The position numbers were made by a program, and so were the translations under genes. A stretch of 64,000 nt of DNA from Pueraria montana var. lobata (taxonomy: Eukaryota > Streptophyta > Magnoliopsida > Fabales > Fabaceae). Positions 10,457-23,017 of this stretch are shown here, piece by piece; position 1 is the stretch's first letter, and each line of letters begins with the position of its first letter. Where the stretch lies: the NCBI GenBank assembly GCA_026413185.1, contig CM048651.1:31118266-31182265 (forward strand), given 5' to 3'. The notes under the pieces were generated by a model. That model had not been told where the DNA came from. It was given only the letters and a program-made list of their open reading frames with translations, and made no database searches.

Positions 10457-13400
10457 TCAGCAGCCACCACTTGCTGGTTCAATTGAACTGAGCAACCCAT
10501 TACCTCTTAGCTGCATGCAGTGATCTTCAGCATCAGCTTGGTCACAGATGATAACCACTGACAACCCATTGTAGTGTGCTTCTTGCATGATATTAACTGC
10601 ATTATCAAGAGTCATTCCGGGGATGACCTTCATCAGTACTTGGACGACGTATTCCCGTTTGTTGTAGTTGTCATTGTGCAATATTACACGATACGGTGGT
10701 GCCGATTTCCGTGATTTCCTGCACATCTTAGAAAAACCAGAATCAAACATTTTGTTATGCAAAGAAAGAAATAGTTACATATCCATATGAGATATCCCAG
10801 AAAATTCAACAATAAGCATGAATGAACAATTCAGCATCTAAAGCACTATAATGGTTCCTTTTTTGTTAGGAAGGTTAAGGCATAAACATTCCTTCATGTT
10901 TTCAATATGACAAGCCAAATTATTTTGAAGAAAATGGGGAAAGAAAAAAGAAATTAGTCTGATGTAAATCTATTACCATCTTTGTTCTTCCACAAGATAC
11001 TTTCACCTGTTTTAGGCTAGCTTTTACTGAAAATAACCACATAACTTGAATTCTTATCACTAACAAAAGGGGATCCTTTTGAAAAAATTCTCACCATTTT
11101 CCCATTGTTTATTGGCAAATATCTTAAAATGTTTAATGGTTTATATAATTGTAATGACAATCCCCTCATTGTCACATTTAGAAAAACAAAGTTGCATAAT
11201 AAAATTTGCCCTATTAGAAAATCTTAATTTGAAGATCAATAGTCCAAACTCCTGCTTACTTCAAATCAAATTCAGACTCACGGCCAGGGGTGACTTTCTC
11301 AATAACTGGCTTTTCCAGCACCCCGCCTCCTTTACCAGGTCCTGTTGCCAATACAGCCATGGGTACGCAAAGATTGGAGTATGGTCCTTTACAAATTGAA
11401 TGTGTGTCCCCTGTAATGCAAATCTTCAATATGTATAGTTGAAGCACTCAACCATATACATAGGATACAACACAGTTTCATTGATGCAAAAATATTCCAA
11501 TCACAAAATAAATTGTGAAACAAATGATATATAAGTCGGAAACAGAAAAGAGCTATCCACCACCCAGTGAACATTTATTAGGAATGAACTTCTAAAGGCA
11601 TCACAAATATGCTTGAATAAGGGAAAAAATACAGGAATTTTCACACGCACACGCGCGAAGTAAAAAGTAAAAGCATGAAAGTTACCAAAAGGGAATGAAA
11701 ACAAAGGCTCTGGAAAAATGTACAGTTTACGCACCCCTTAAAAACATTAGGGAAATTGCAAGTACCCACCATGAACTTTTAAATCTTCCAATTTATGCTC
11801 TCAAATTTTGCAAAATGTAGCAAAAAATCCTTTCATCTGGATCTAAGAATTTACTCTTATCTGCATATAAGCTGAAAGTATTTGATAGGCAAAGGGGAAA
11901 GGTAAGCCAGCCGGGTAGACAATTGAACTTATGACTTCATCATCACAGAAAAATCTTAAAAAGACTTGAGCAGATGCCAATTGGATAACAAGCTTGTCGG
12001 CAGATCTAACAATTTCTATTAATCAATTTATCACTAATAACTTGTCATTAGATTGGAATTTTTAAAATAAGATCAATGTTTTCAGGAATTATTTTATATT
12101 TCATACCTAAAATGTGAAAGTATTTAAACAAAATTAAATTTTTATTTAGATGTGAATTATGGGAATGGGATCAACACTAATGAATTAGGTTAGGACAAGA
12201 GTATTAGTCATTTACATGATTATTCCATGATAAACAAAACTTGTTAAAATAACAAACAAAATGCTGTTGATAACATGAAAGTTCATGGAGACTAGTACTA
12301 CTAATAGTTAGTGGGGCTGTGGGGGTGTGTATTTTTCCCTGAAGACACATAAGATGGCAGGCAGAAAATTGTAACCAAACCAACTAAGGTCAGTGTAAAG
12401 CAGGGCTAGTTTAACAGCATCAAATAATTTACACAGAATTCAATCCCCACTAAATTCACTATTTGATCAACCTCACTTTTTCTCTTTTGAACTAACATAC
12501 CCAAGACTCAAATTTAACTAATGTTGTTCACTTTCTTCTAATGCTATGTTCTTTTTCTAAGTTCTGGTTCACAATAACATAAGGTGACAAACTTTTAGTA
12601 ATACTGGATAACATTGCCACGCAGAATAATTAAGCAGAATGAAGGGGAACAAACCATCCAAGGGTGTCATTCAGTATAAAACCCATTCTATACAAAAAAG
12701 CATGCAAACAAGAATAAATTAAACATCAAGATTAAAGAATCACCAGCTAGATCTATCATAAAAATAAAAAATGCTATTACCGTCCATTAATTCATCATTG
12801 CAAATGCAAGATTTAAAACATCACTATAAAAACATTACTAAACCCAGTGTCAATCAATTTATATAAACCATTAACATGACTTTTTACTTGGAAGGGTTCA
12901 TCAAAATGAAACCTACTCACAACCTCAGGCACTTGCACTTATAACATCAGCTCAATGATGATACATCAATTTACTTTTCATACATATACCTAATATTTAA
13001 CAATATTTAGGACCACACAACATCATCTAGGAGACTGGGACTACATTCTAGTTCCTAGTTTCTAGTTCCTACAGTACTAGAAGGGAAGCAATGCTATTTT
13101 TTGGTTTTTTTTCCATTCTAGCTGGTGCAACTGTTAAGACAATCCTATGTGCCACGTTCAGTTCAGCAGGGAAACTCAAAATCAATCTTCCCAATCAGGT
13201 ACACTTCTCTAAATGTTTACTCGCTAGAACCAAAATTCTTAAGAAATAGAACAAAGCAAAAAGCATAAAATAGAGGTACAACCGCAATTCTAGCAAGGGA
13301 AGCATGAGAGGTATGAAATCAATCACACTATGCTAACCCAATTCCCAAAGATTGTGACTTTATCAAAGAATTGCAGCTTGTGAGCTACTTCTGATTGCTA

Positions 13401-13693
13401 AAACATTCACACCAGTCAACAAATTCAAGAAAAAAAATTGAAACTTTTTTTTTTGTAGGGTAAACTAAAGAAAAAAATGAGAACCCCACGAAATAATAAC
13501 CAAACCCCAATTCCCCTAAACACCAGAAACACAAGAACACTTCAAAAAAAATCAACAAGAACCAAAATCATTCACATCAGAGAGTAGAAGAAACCACTGT
13601 GTCGAAGTGCCAAAGAAATCGAAATCTGAGAGAAGAACCTGGTTTGAAGACATGGTTGGGAGAGAGAATTCTCCCACAAATCGCACTCTTCAT
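10457..13693 (-). CDS. CLPS1: ClpS1, chloroplast ATP-dependent Clp protease adaptor
   Basis: ClpS1 delivers proteins with destabilising N-termini to the chloroplast stromal ClpC-ClpPR protease. I assemble three minus-strand exons: 13639-13693, 11260-11410 and 10457-10718. The introns have GT/AG borders, lengths 2228 and 541 bp, and phases 1 and 2. The product is 155 residues, close to the usual plant length of about 160. Residues 1-40 look like a transit peptide (few acidic residues). GKGGGVLEKPVIEKVTPGRE (44-63) is the plant-specific linker and 74-155 the ClpS fold. N84 and D85 in VILHNDNYNKREY and H117 in MQEAHYNG match the N-degron pocket of bacterial ClpS. The bacterial Met gate position appears to be Arg (R90), as I recall for plant ClpS1. 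No lesion is seen. A TATA box lies 76 bp upstream of the ATG. Homology and splice borders make the identity firm; the start is the only in-frame ATG giving the expected N-terminus. Confidence 0.95.
10719..11259 (-). other. ClpS1 intron 2
   Basis: Minus-strand donor gtaagcagg at 11259-11251 and acceptor ...tgtgcag at 10719. It splits a Lys codon (aa|g), so the frame is kept. No embedded element was seen. Confidence 0.9.
11411..13638 (-). other. ClpS1 intron 1 (2.2 kb)
   Basis: Donor gttcttct next to 13639 and acceptor ...cattacag at 11411, splitting a Gly codon (g|gg). I saw no transposon ends, ORFs with family matches or RNA genes in it. Confidence 0.85.
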
Positions 13694-13768
13694 TTTGCCC
13701 TTCTTTGTTTGTGTTCTTAGATTTTTTTTTTTTCCTTTTCTTTTGGGTTTTGTTGTTCTTCCTCGCAG

Positions 13769-13776
13769 TATATATA
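13769..13776 (-). promoter_or_regulatory. TATA box of ClpS1
   Basis: The minus strand reads tatatata in an A/T context, 76 bp upstream of the ClpS1 start codon. This is a fitting distance for a short 5' UTR. It is the only clear TATA motif between the ATG and the Helitron B end at 13935. Confidence 0.6.
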
Positions 13777-13934
13777 ATAAATAAACAATAATTAAATGAA
13801 AAGTAGCAAGACAAAAAGTGGAAAATGGAAAAGTAGGATTGCAAACTGGTGGAGTGAGAAAATGACACGTGTATATCTAATTCGATCTTTGGCACTCGTT
13901 CCCGACAAGGAAAAATTAGAAGATTTCCTCGTTA

Positions 13935-14750
13935 TCTATTAACTATTATATAAAAGATCATGTCAAAAAAAAAAAATTATATAAAAGTAAGTCCTGCCAT
14001 GTATCAGCATTTTGTGAGACCACATGTCAGAATTTTAAAAATTCTCATTTTTTTAACTTTTTTTTTTACCTTTTTCAGTTTTGTTTCTTTTAAAAAAATT
14101 TCTTTCTTTTTTTTTTTCTTTGTTTTCTCTTATGACTTTTTTTTTTATGTTTTCTTTTTTTTTTTATGTATTTTTTTTACATTTTATTTCTTTTCTTTTT
14201 ATTATTACGTTTTTTATTTTTTATTTCTTTGATTTTTTTCTTCTTTTCTTTCGTTTAATGTTTTTTTTTTGTTTTTACAGTTTTATTCTTTTTTAAATAT
14301 TTATATTATTATTACATTACTGATTTATATATTTAATTTATAAAATTTATATTCTTGAAATAATCTATTCTATTTATCTATTTACTATTATAGAAAAGTA
14401 AGTCCTGTTACGTGTCAGCATTTTAGCAGCTTTAAGTTTTTATACCTTTTCTTTTACCTTTTTAAGTTTTTTTCGTTAAATTTTTTTTTCTTTCTTTTCT
14501 CTTCTTATATTTTTTTTTACGTTTCCTTCTCCTTCTTTTTTTTTTTTTTTTTTAACGTTTTCTTCTTCTTTTTCTTCTTTTTTTTACGTTTCTTTCTTTT
14601 CTATTTATTATTACGTTTTTTTTTATTTTTTTATTTTTTTTATGTTTTTTCTTTTAACGTTTATTTTTGTTTTTACAGTTTTATACTTTTTTATATATTT
14701 ATAAAATTTATATTCTTGAAATAATTAATATAATAAAATGCTCATTTTTA
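13935..14750 (+). repeat. Tandem duplication of the Helitron B 5' terminus
   Basis: The end recurs at 14387 (tctatttactattatagaaa), followed as in the first copy by agtaagtcctg, a ca-gtgtcagcatttt-like box, a T-rich tract and tttatattcttgaaataat. The spacing is about 452 bp. The long T-runs give spurious Phe-rich ORFs. Confidence 0.75.
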
Positions 14751-16972
14751 CATAAAAATATGTTATTATTTATATTAAATGAATGATAAATTTAAACACA
14801 TCTTATGGAAAATCTCCTTTCTTCTTTTCTCTCTCCCACTTTTTTTTATTTCTTTTCCTTTTATTTTTTTACTTACACATAATTTTTTATAATAACTAAT
14901 ATTTTCTTTTATTTATATTATTTTATATTATATTTACATCTAATTAGTTAAGATGATTTAAATTAATTTATTAAATATACTTTTATTACAAAATAACTTT
15001 AAATTACTTTAACAATAATATCATAAATTAAATTAGTTTTAATTTATTTATGGAATAGACAAGAAATATCATTAACGGGAGATAATCATGCTAAGTTATA
15101 ATATTTTGACTCTATGTTTAATAACTTCATATAAGAAAATTTTGTTGGTTAATATTTATATAATAATATAATTTTTCCTTACATAAATATGTAATACATA
15201 TATTAAAATTAATTTTTTAAATATATTTTTATTATAAAATAGTTTTAAATTACTTACTCAATAATACCATAAATTAAATTAGTTTTAGTTTTTTTTTATG
15301 ATAGAGACCACAAATATCATTTACGGAAGACAATCATACTCGATATCGTTCTGCGAGTGTTTAACATAGTTGCATATGAAAGACTAGCCAATTTCTTTTT
15401 TACTTTAAAATCCAATAAAATCATTTTTACTTAGAAATTCTATAAAAATAATTTCATAAATAAATATTTATTTAAATAATATTTATATTATGAAGTTGAA
15501 ATTTTGATACAAAATTTTATTAAAATATAATTAGTTCATATATTTGTTACAAAACAATATCTTGACTCTGTGTTTAATAACTCCATATACGAAATTTTTT
15601 ATTTATTAATATTTATATAATAATACTAATTTTTTATATAAATATATTTACTATTAAAATATATTTTTTTATGAAAAAATAGTTTTAAGTTACTTACTCA
15701 ATAATATATCATAAATTAAATTAGTTTTAATGTTTTTATGAAAGAAACCACAAGTATCATTCACGGGAGACAATCCTGTTCGATATCATTATGGGCGACA
15801 AAGTTGTTTCTGCAAGTATGACCAAGACCAAATAATATATTGACTTTATGTTTAATAATTTCATATACGAAAATTTTGTTGATTAATATGACCGAGACCA
15901 AAAGTATCATTTACGAGAGACAATCCTGCGACACCATTATAGGCAAACCATTGTGGACGTCAAACTTTTTTTTGCAAGTATTTAACATAGCTGCATATAC
16001 AAAATAATGTTAAATAATTTTAAAAATAATGTTTAATAATTTTAAAAATAAATACTTTGATGAATAATATTTATATTATGTGGTTGAAATTTTTATACTG
16101 AAAATTAATTTAAATCTAATTAGTTAATATATTATTACAAAATAATATTTTGACTTTATGTTTAATAACTTCATATACTATAATTTTGTTGAATAATATT
16201 TATATAAGAATTTTAACTTTTTTTACATAAATATATTAAAATTAATTTGTTAAATATATTCTTATTACAAAATTGTTTTAAATTACTTACTCAATAATGT
16301 CATAAATTAAATTAGTTTTAATTTTTTTTATGAAGATCACAAGTAATATTGATTTTAATAGTTTTCATCTAATTTAATTAATTTTTATAGTTTAAAATTA
16401 TTCAAAATATTATTTATAAATTATAATATTATAAAATGAATAATTTTTTATTTACAAATATAATTGTAAAATAATTGAATTATTTTATCATTTAAAATTC
16501 TAAAATTACCAAAAGTTTTTTTTGGTCCTGGGTCAGAGACCACGGGTGTCTCCCAATCCACTGGGTCAGAGACTAATCCCACTAGCGGTGCATGGTTACC
16601 GCTAGCCTAATGAAATTTTGTACATGGAGAGAATCAAACATGAGTTTTTTTCGCAAAATAGATCGTTTCCCCATATGTGAACATAGTTGGGCCTTACACA
16701 ACTACGCAAATCCTATCGGTTAAAATTTAACAAAAGTTAAATCTTTTTAAATTTTTTATACATAATAAAGTTCTCAAACAATTATATAATTATTTTAAAT
16801 TAAATAAAAAATATATATGACACTATAACTAAATATATGTTCTCTGCTTGAATACTCTCTCACTTTTTTTTGTCATTTTGGAAAACTTAATTAGTTAATT
16901 ATTTGTCTCGATAAAATATTTAATTTTATAAATAAATGTAAGACCCGTGCGAATGCACGGGTACCTTCCTAG
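13935..16972 (+). mobile_element. Helitron B (non-autonomous)
   Basis: The 5' end TCTATTAACTATTATATAAA is preceded by A. The 3' end has a perfect 7-bp hairpin, cccgtgc gaat gcacggg (16944-16961), followed by CTAG at 16969-16972 and then T. The length is 3.0 kb and no Rep/helicase coding is visible. It inserted 242 bp upstream of the ClpS1 start codon. Inside are two near-repeat blocks around 15000-15360 and 15650-15960 (phrases such as caaatatcatttacg and gagacaatcctg). Confidence 0.75.
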
Positions 16973-17722
16973 TTGAATAAAAAAAGAGAGAGAAGAAAAT
17001 AGAAGAGTTCATGAAATCTATGATATTGTTTGCAATAAACTTTGAAAATTATGAAGAAAAAAAAGAGGAGAGCTTCACCGATTTATTCTCTTTTATTTTC
17101 TAAAATACCCTTTTAATATTAATTATCTTAATATAATTTACATTATTATTATATATCATGTGAATTCAAACTACATAGGTTGTTGCAGCTAGTAAATAAT
17201 GTGAATTCAAAATACATGGTTGTTGTAACTAGCAGATAATGGAAATTCAAATGCAGTGACTCAAATTCAAATGCAGGTAATAAAGTATATGTGTCTTTTG
17301 AATACTTTGTACCTAGGACAAAAAGTTGTCCCATGGTTTTCTAAATAACAAAAAATTGAGTTTTTGTCCTGTCCTCATCCGTTTAATTTGTGTTGTCCCA
17401 TAATCTTTTTTCAAATCAAACGTGGAACAAAAATATTTGTCCTGTCCAATACCATAATTTTTAGCAAATCAAACGGACCCTATAAATTGCTCATGAGTAC
17501 ATGAGAATATTTTCAAAAGAATTAAAAAATTCCCAAAAAATTCTAAATATACTTATATGCTTAAAATATAATTTATTGATTTTTTTAATTATCTTATAAT
17601 TATTTCCAGATTCTATTCTCATATAATTAGATTGTTTAGTATAATTATTTTATTTTCACTCAAAAAAGCACACAAATAAATTTTTATATTTCAAACTCAT
17701 TTCTAATATTATTCTAAGTCTT
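16973..17722. repeat. Intergenic sequence with short tandem repeats
   Basis: 17155-17280 contains imperfect repeats of a roughly 55-bp phrase (gtgaattcaaa-tacat-gttgt-gcta). 17355-17450 repeats tttgtcctgtcc. There is no coding region I can support. Confidence 0.6.
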
Positions 17723-18042
17723 TGTAACACCTCTTGTTACTATTAAAGATTTTCTTATTATTTTTAAAATTTGCGGAATAAAATAATATTTTATTATTAA
17801 AAACAACCTTTCTAAAAATCGATTAAATTTGTTCTTTTTAACTTTAAAACCTTATTACTTGAAACACCAATTGAATATCATCCTTTTCAATTACCACTCA
17901 TTTAAAAACATCCATTTATAAGATAACGTTCTTAGTAAAAACAACTGGCTTTACAAAGCGTCGCCTTCACGGCAAACAATTAAAACATAATGGAGCTTCA
18001 TTTAGATATACTTAACTCATTATTAAGAAAGTCTAATACAAC

Positions 18043-18472
18043 TGTTGTATGTTGGTTCATTAACAACCATTAGTTAGTTTCTCTTTGACTTTTTCAACTT
18101 AGCTATTTTTTCTGGTTTTCTGTTATTCTGTTATAACAGAAAGCAGTTAGATAGTTTTAGTTGGTCAAGTTAGTTAGGCTTGAAATAGTGCTTCTATTTT
18201 CTGCATAGTCTAGCTTTAGAGAGTTTCTATTTTTCTCTGGTATATAAGGCACAATTCTGTAACATAGATAAAAAGAGAGATTGTACCCTAAAAGGGATTA
18301 TTCAGAGTTTAATCAAAGTGGTTGCTGTGAGGAGATTTAGAGTTCATTTTGCTCTAGTCAAATCACGATTCTTTGAAGTTCTTTTGTTCATCCCTTTTAT
18401 GCATTTTTTTGCTCATTCTTGTTCAACAAGAAACTCATATATTTGTGAGTGAAATCTGATCTTGGCACAACA
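18043..18472 (+). repeat. 5' LTR of copia element
   Basis: 430 bp, TGTTGTATG...GCACAACA. It holds the palindrome tctgttataacaga and a TATA box (tatataagg, 18241-18249) about 30 bp before the presumed transcript start. The 3' LTR has lost this TATA box (tatatgagc). Confidence 0.95.
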
Positions 18473-18524
18473 AATTGGTGCGGTGAACGTGGATCGAACA
18501 CGTGACCTTCAGATCGAACACGCG

Positions 18525-19277
18525 ATGGGCTCGACCAAGTATGAGGTTGAGAAATTCACAGGGCAAAATGATTTTGGGCTATGGAGATTGAAGATGAGAG
18601 CCCTTCTTGTTCAGTAGGGCCTGGTGGAAGCACTTGATGGAGAAGCCAAACTCGAGAAGATGATGGCTGATGGGGATAAGAAAGCACTGTTGCAGAAGGC
18701 ACACAGTGCAATTATCCTTAGTCTCGGAGACAAGGTGCTGAGGCAAGTCTCTAAGGAAACAACTGCTGCTGGGGTTTGGTCAAAGCTTGAAGGTTTGTAC
18801 ATGACCAAATCTTTAGTTAATCGTCTTTACCTAAATCAGTCTTTGTATTCGTTCAAAATGCATGAAGATAGATCAGTAGGAGAACAATTGGATTTGTTTA
18901 ATAAACTGATTCTAGATCTTGAAAATATCGATGTCACCATTGATGATGAGGATCAAGCTTTGCTATTGCTATGCTCTTTGCCTAAGAGTCACTCTCATTT
19001 CAAAGAGACTCTACTGTTTGGAAGAGACTCTGTTTCTCTTGATGAAGTGCGGGCTGCTCTGAATTCAAAGGAATTGAATGAAAAAAAGGAAAAGAAGTCC
19101 TCTACAAGTGGTGAAGGGCTGACAACAAGAGGCAAGACCTTCAAGAAAGATAGTAAATCTGATAAGAAGAAGCAAAAGCCAGAAAACCAGAAGAATGGTG
19201 AAAGAAATGTCTTCAAAATCATATGTTATCACTATAAAAAGGAGGGCCATACAAGGAAAGTTTGTCCTGAAAGGTAG
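18525..19277 (+). pseudogene. copia gag pseudogene
   Basis: Gag packages element RNA into virus-like particles. The frame starts ATG GGC TCG at 18525 and reads the UBN2-type gag domain: FTGQNDFGLWRLKMRALL, then VWSKLEGLYMTKSLVNRLYL and later LLLCSLPKSHSHFKETLLFG. It has an in-frame TAG at 18615-18617 and ends at a second TAG (19275-19277) that lies just after the zinc knuckle. In the knuckle CYHYKKEGHTRKVC the second expected Cys is Tyr, so zinc binding would be lost. Both stops fit C-to-T change in CAG codons, which is inference. Confidence 0.9.
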
Positions 19278-19364
19278 AGAAATGGTGGCAGTAACGATAG
19301 GAAGAATGACTCAGGGAATGCTGCCATTGTTCAAGATGATGGCTATGAATCTACAGAGGCACTG

Positions 19365-22300
19365 GTGGTGTCTGAAGAGAATCCAAAAACTAAATGGATA
19401 ATGGATTCAGGGTGTTCATGGCATATGACACCAAACATATCATGGTTTGAACAATTTTCTGATCAAGCAGATGGGTTGGTACTCCTTGGAGATAACAAGC
19501 CTTGCAAAATTGAAGGAATTGGGTCTATAAGGTTCAAGTTTCATGATGGGGCTGAGAGAATTCTCACAGAGGTCAGATATGTACCTAAGCTGAAGAGAAA
19601 TCTAATCTCTCTTGGTGAATTTGATAAAAGAGGGTATGTGTTCAAGGGTGAAAAGGGAATAATGAATGTAGTTAAAGATTCCATGACTGTAATGAGGGGA
19701 ATTATGAAGAATGGCCTTTATTCTATGGATGGTGAAGTTGTAATTGGCTCTGCAGCCACTGCAACAGGAAGAGTTTTTTTTTTTTTTATCAAAAACTGAG
19801 TTATGGCACATGAGGTTGGGCTATGTAAGTGAGAAGTGGTTGATTGAATTGGGAAAACAGGAGCTGCTATGTGGGGACAGAGTGGAGAAATTGAAGTCTT
19901 GTGAACATTGTGTCTATGGCAAAGCCTGCTGAGCCAAATTCAATGCTGGATAGCAGAGAACAAAAGGTACCCTTGATTATGTTCATGCTAGTCTTTGGGG
20001 TCCAACCAAGACCTCTTCTCATTCTGGTGCAAGGTACTTCTTGAGCATTGTGGATGACTACTCAAGGAAGTTGTGGATCTACATTTAGAAAACAAAAGAT
20101 GAGGCTTTTGATAACTTCAAAAGCAGGAAGACACTTGTGGAAAACCAAACAGGCAGAAAGATCAAGAGGTTTCATACTGATAATGGTCTTGAGTTTTGCT
20201 CTGAACCTTTCAATGCTTTCTGCAAAGAGAATGGCATTGCAAGGCACATGATAGTTGCTGGCACCCCTCAACAAAATGGTTTAGCTGAAAGATTCAATAG
20301 GATCATTTTGGAGAGAGTGAGATGTATGTTGCTGAGTGCAGGATTACCCAAGATTTTTTAGGCTGAAGTAGCAATGACTGTTGTATGTCTCATCAACAAG
20401 TTTCCTTCAACAGCTTTGAATTTTAAAACCCCTGAGGAGATTTGGTCTGGCCATTCACCAAGTCTAAAACAGGTAAAGGTATTTGGCTGTGTTGCCTATG
20501 CTCACATTAGGCAAGACAAATTGGAACCTAGAGCTGTCAAGTGCATCTTTCTGGGATATCCTGAGGGAGTGAAAGGGTATAAGCTATGGTGTTTGGAGGT
20601 TGGTTATAAGAGGTGTTTAGTGAGTCATGATGTTGTCTTCAATGAAGCTGAGATGGATTACAAGACCAAGCCCAGCATGGTTTAGTCCAGCACTGATCAG
20701 AGTGAGGAAACTGGTTCTGAAAAATTAAATTTTGAGGTGGAGATTGAGGACAAGCATGCTGAAACACAAGCTGTTAATTGGCCTCTTGATGAATAGAAAT
20801 CTAAAGAAGAGCAACAAGAAGGAGATGGCTATATGCTAGCTCGAGATAGAACTAGAAGGGAAATCAAACCCCTGAGAGGTATGGATATGCTGATCTAATA
20901 GCATTTGCTCTGGTAGCTGCCAGTGAAGTTTTGGAGGAAGATCCAAAAAGTCTTAAAGTTGTCTTTAGCTAGTAAGGAGAAAGAAAAATGGCTAAGTGCC
21001 ATGAATGAATAGATTAAGTCTCTCCATGACAACCATACATGGGAACTGATTAAAAAAAAACCCCTAGTTCTAGAGTGGTCAGTTGCAAGTGGATCTTCAA
21101 GAAGAAAGAAGGCATCCAAGGAGTTGAACCAGATAGATTTAAAGCTAGACTTGTTGCTCGAGGATTCACTCAAAAGGAGGGAATTGACTTCAATGAAGTT
21201 TTCTCTCCTGTAGTGAAACACAGGTCAATCAGAGTACTCATGGCTATGGTGGCAGAATTTGATCTTGTGTTAGAACAAATGGATGTGAAGACAACAATTT
21301 TTGTATGGAGAGCTTGATGAGGTGATATTGATGAAACAACCTGAGGGGTTTGAAGCCAGAGGTAAAGAGGATTATGTTTGCAAATTAAACAAATCCCTGT
21401 ATGGTTTGAAGCAATCCCCCAGGCAATGGAATAGGAGATTTGATGAATTTATGGCTCACATAAAGTTTCATAGAAGTCACTATGATAATTGTGTTTACTT
21501 CAAATTTCCTTCTAAAGCTGAGTTTGTGATATTGTTATTATATGTTGATGATATTTTGATAGCAAGTAATAGCAAGAGTGAAGTTGAAAAATTGAAATCT
21601 GAGCTGAGCAGGGAATTTGAAATGAAGGATTTGGGAGCAGTCAGGAGGATATTGGGAATAGAAATCAAACGGGACAGAAAAAGGAAATTATTGTATCTGT
21701 TTAAGAGTTATATCTCAGAAAAGTTCTTGAAAGGTTTGGAATGTCAAATTCCAAACCTATAACTACTCCTATGTCTTAGCAGTTTAAGCTCAGTACAAGT
21801 CAAGCACCTAAGACACATGATGATATAATTTACATGGAAGGTATTCCATATGCTAATGCTGTAGGGTCATTGATGTATGCTATGGTATGTACTCGCCCTG
21901 ACATATCACGTGCAGTGAGCCTAGTGAGTAGGTTCATGGCAAATCCAGGCAAAGCACACTGGCAAGCCCTGAAATGGATACTCAGTTATATCAGAGGATC
22001 ACTTGGAAGAGTTTTGGTTTATGGTGGAGCTAGGGATAGCAGACGAACAACTGCTATTGAAGGTTTTGTAGACTCTGATTATGCTGGTTGTTTAGGTTCA
22101 AGGAAATCCCTCACAGGATTTGTGTTCACTGCTTTTGGCACTGTCATTAGTTGGAAAGCTAGCCTTCAAAAGGTAGTGGCTTTATCAACCATTGAAGCTG
22201 AGTATATTGCTCCTACAGAAGCTGTGAAAGAATCTCTATGGCTTGAAGGCATTGCAAAGGAGCTGAAGATACAAGATAAAGTGATTACAGTACACTGTGA

Positions 22301-22520
22301 CAACCAAAGTGCCATTCATTTATCCAAAAATTTTGTGCATCATAAGAGGACAAAGCATATTGATATTAAGCTGCATTTTGTTAGAGAAGTTATTGGTTAG
22401 GGATCAACTATAGTCAAGAAGATTTCAACTGATCACAATCCTTCTGATATGATCACAAAGGCTCTTCCAAGTAGTAAATTTTTTCATTGTTTGGACTTAA
22501 TTCAGCTGAAGGGTGATTGA
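19365..22520 (+). pseudogene. copia pol pseudogene (protease, integrase, RT, RNase H)
   Basis: Domains in order: aspartic protease with WIMDSGCSWHM (19380-19425); GAG-PRE with ELWHMRLGYVS (19797 on); integrase with DDYSR (about 20052), FHTDNGLEF (20170) and GTPQQNGLAERFN (20260), which together carry the D, D and E residues; RT with LLLYVDDILIASN (21533-21570); RNase H with STIEAEYI (22185) and a natural-looking stop at 22518-22520. Lesions: a T-run at 19775-19787 that shifts frame, TGA at 19929, TAG in the integrase near 20085, a stop at 20359, and frame breaks near 20685, 21310, 21760 and 22400. Confidence 0.92.
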
Positions 22521-22583
22521 ATCCTGTTTCTGTAGCAACTATTTTTTTTGTTAATGTTTTGTTACTGAATCAAGGTGGAGAAT

Positions 22584-23012
22584 TGTTGTATGTTGGTTCA
22601 TTAACAACCATTAGTTAGTTTCTCTTTGACCTTTTCAACTTAGCTATTTTTTCTGGTTTTCTGTTATTCTGTTATAACAGAAAACAGTTAGGTAGTTTTA
22701 GTTGGTCAAGTTAGTTAGGCTTGAAATAGTGCTTCTATTTTCTGCATAGTCTAGCGGTAGAGAGTTTCTGTTTTTCTTTGGTATATGAGCCACAATTCTG
22801 TAACATAGATAAAAGAGAGATTGTACCCTCAAAGGGATTATTCAGAGTTTAATCAAAGTGGTTGCTATGAGGAGATTTGGAGTTCATTTTGCTCTAGTCA
22901 AATCACGATTCTTTGAAGTTCTTTTGTTCATCCCTTTTCTGCATTTTTTTGCTCATTCTTGTTCAACAAGAAACTCATATATTTGTGAGTGAAATCTGAT
23001 CTTGGCACAACA
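22584..23012 (+). repeat. 3' LTR of copia element
   Basis: 429 bp, about 97% identical to the 5' copy. Confidence 0.95.
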
Positions 23013-23017
23013 ACAAC

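Larger units (their letters stand above)
18043..23012 (+). mobile_element. Ty1/copia element, Tork/Tnt1-like, decayed
   Basis: LTRs at 18043-18472 and 22584-23012 differ at about 14 positions in 430 (13 substitutions and one indel by eye). Perfect 5-bp TSD acaac at 18038-18042 and 23013-23017. A purine-rich tract, aaggtggagaat, ends just before the 3' LTR. The sequence after the 5' LTR (aattggtgcggtgaacg) is not the usual tRNA-iMet primer site. Coding order is gag, protease, integrase, RT, RNase H, all with stops. Confidence 0.95.

Noticed and set aside
7488..14296. Phe/Leu-rich open frames at 7488-7721 and 13960-14296
   Set aside because: They come from the long T tracts of Helitron 5' regions; no protein family has this composition.
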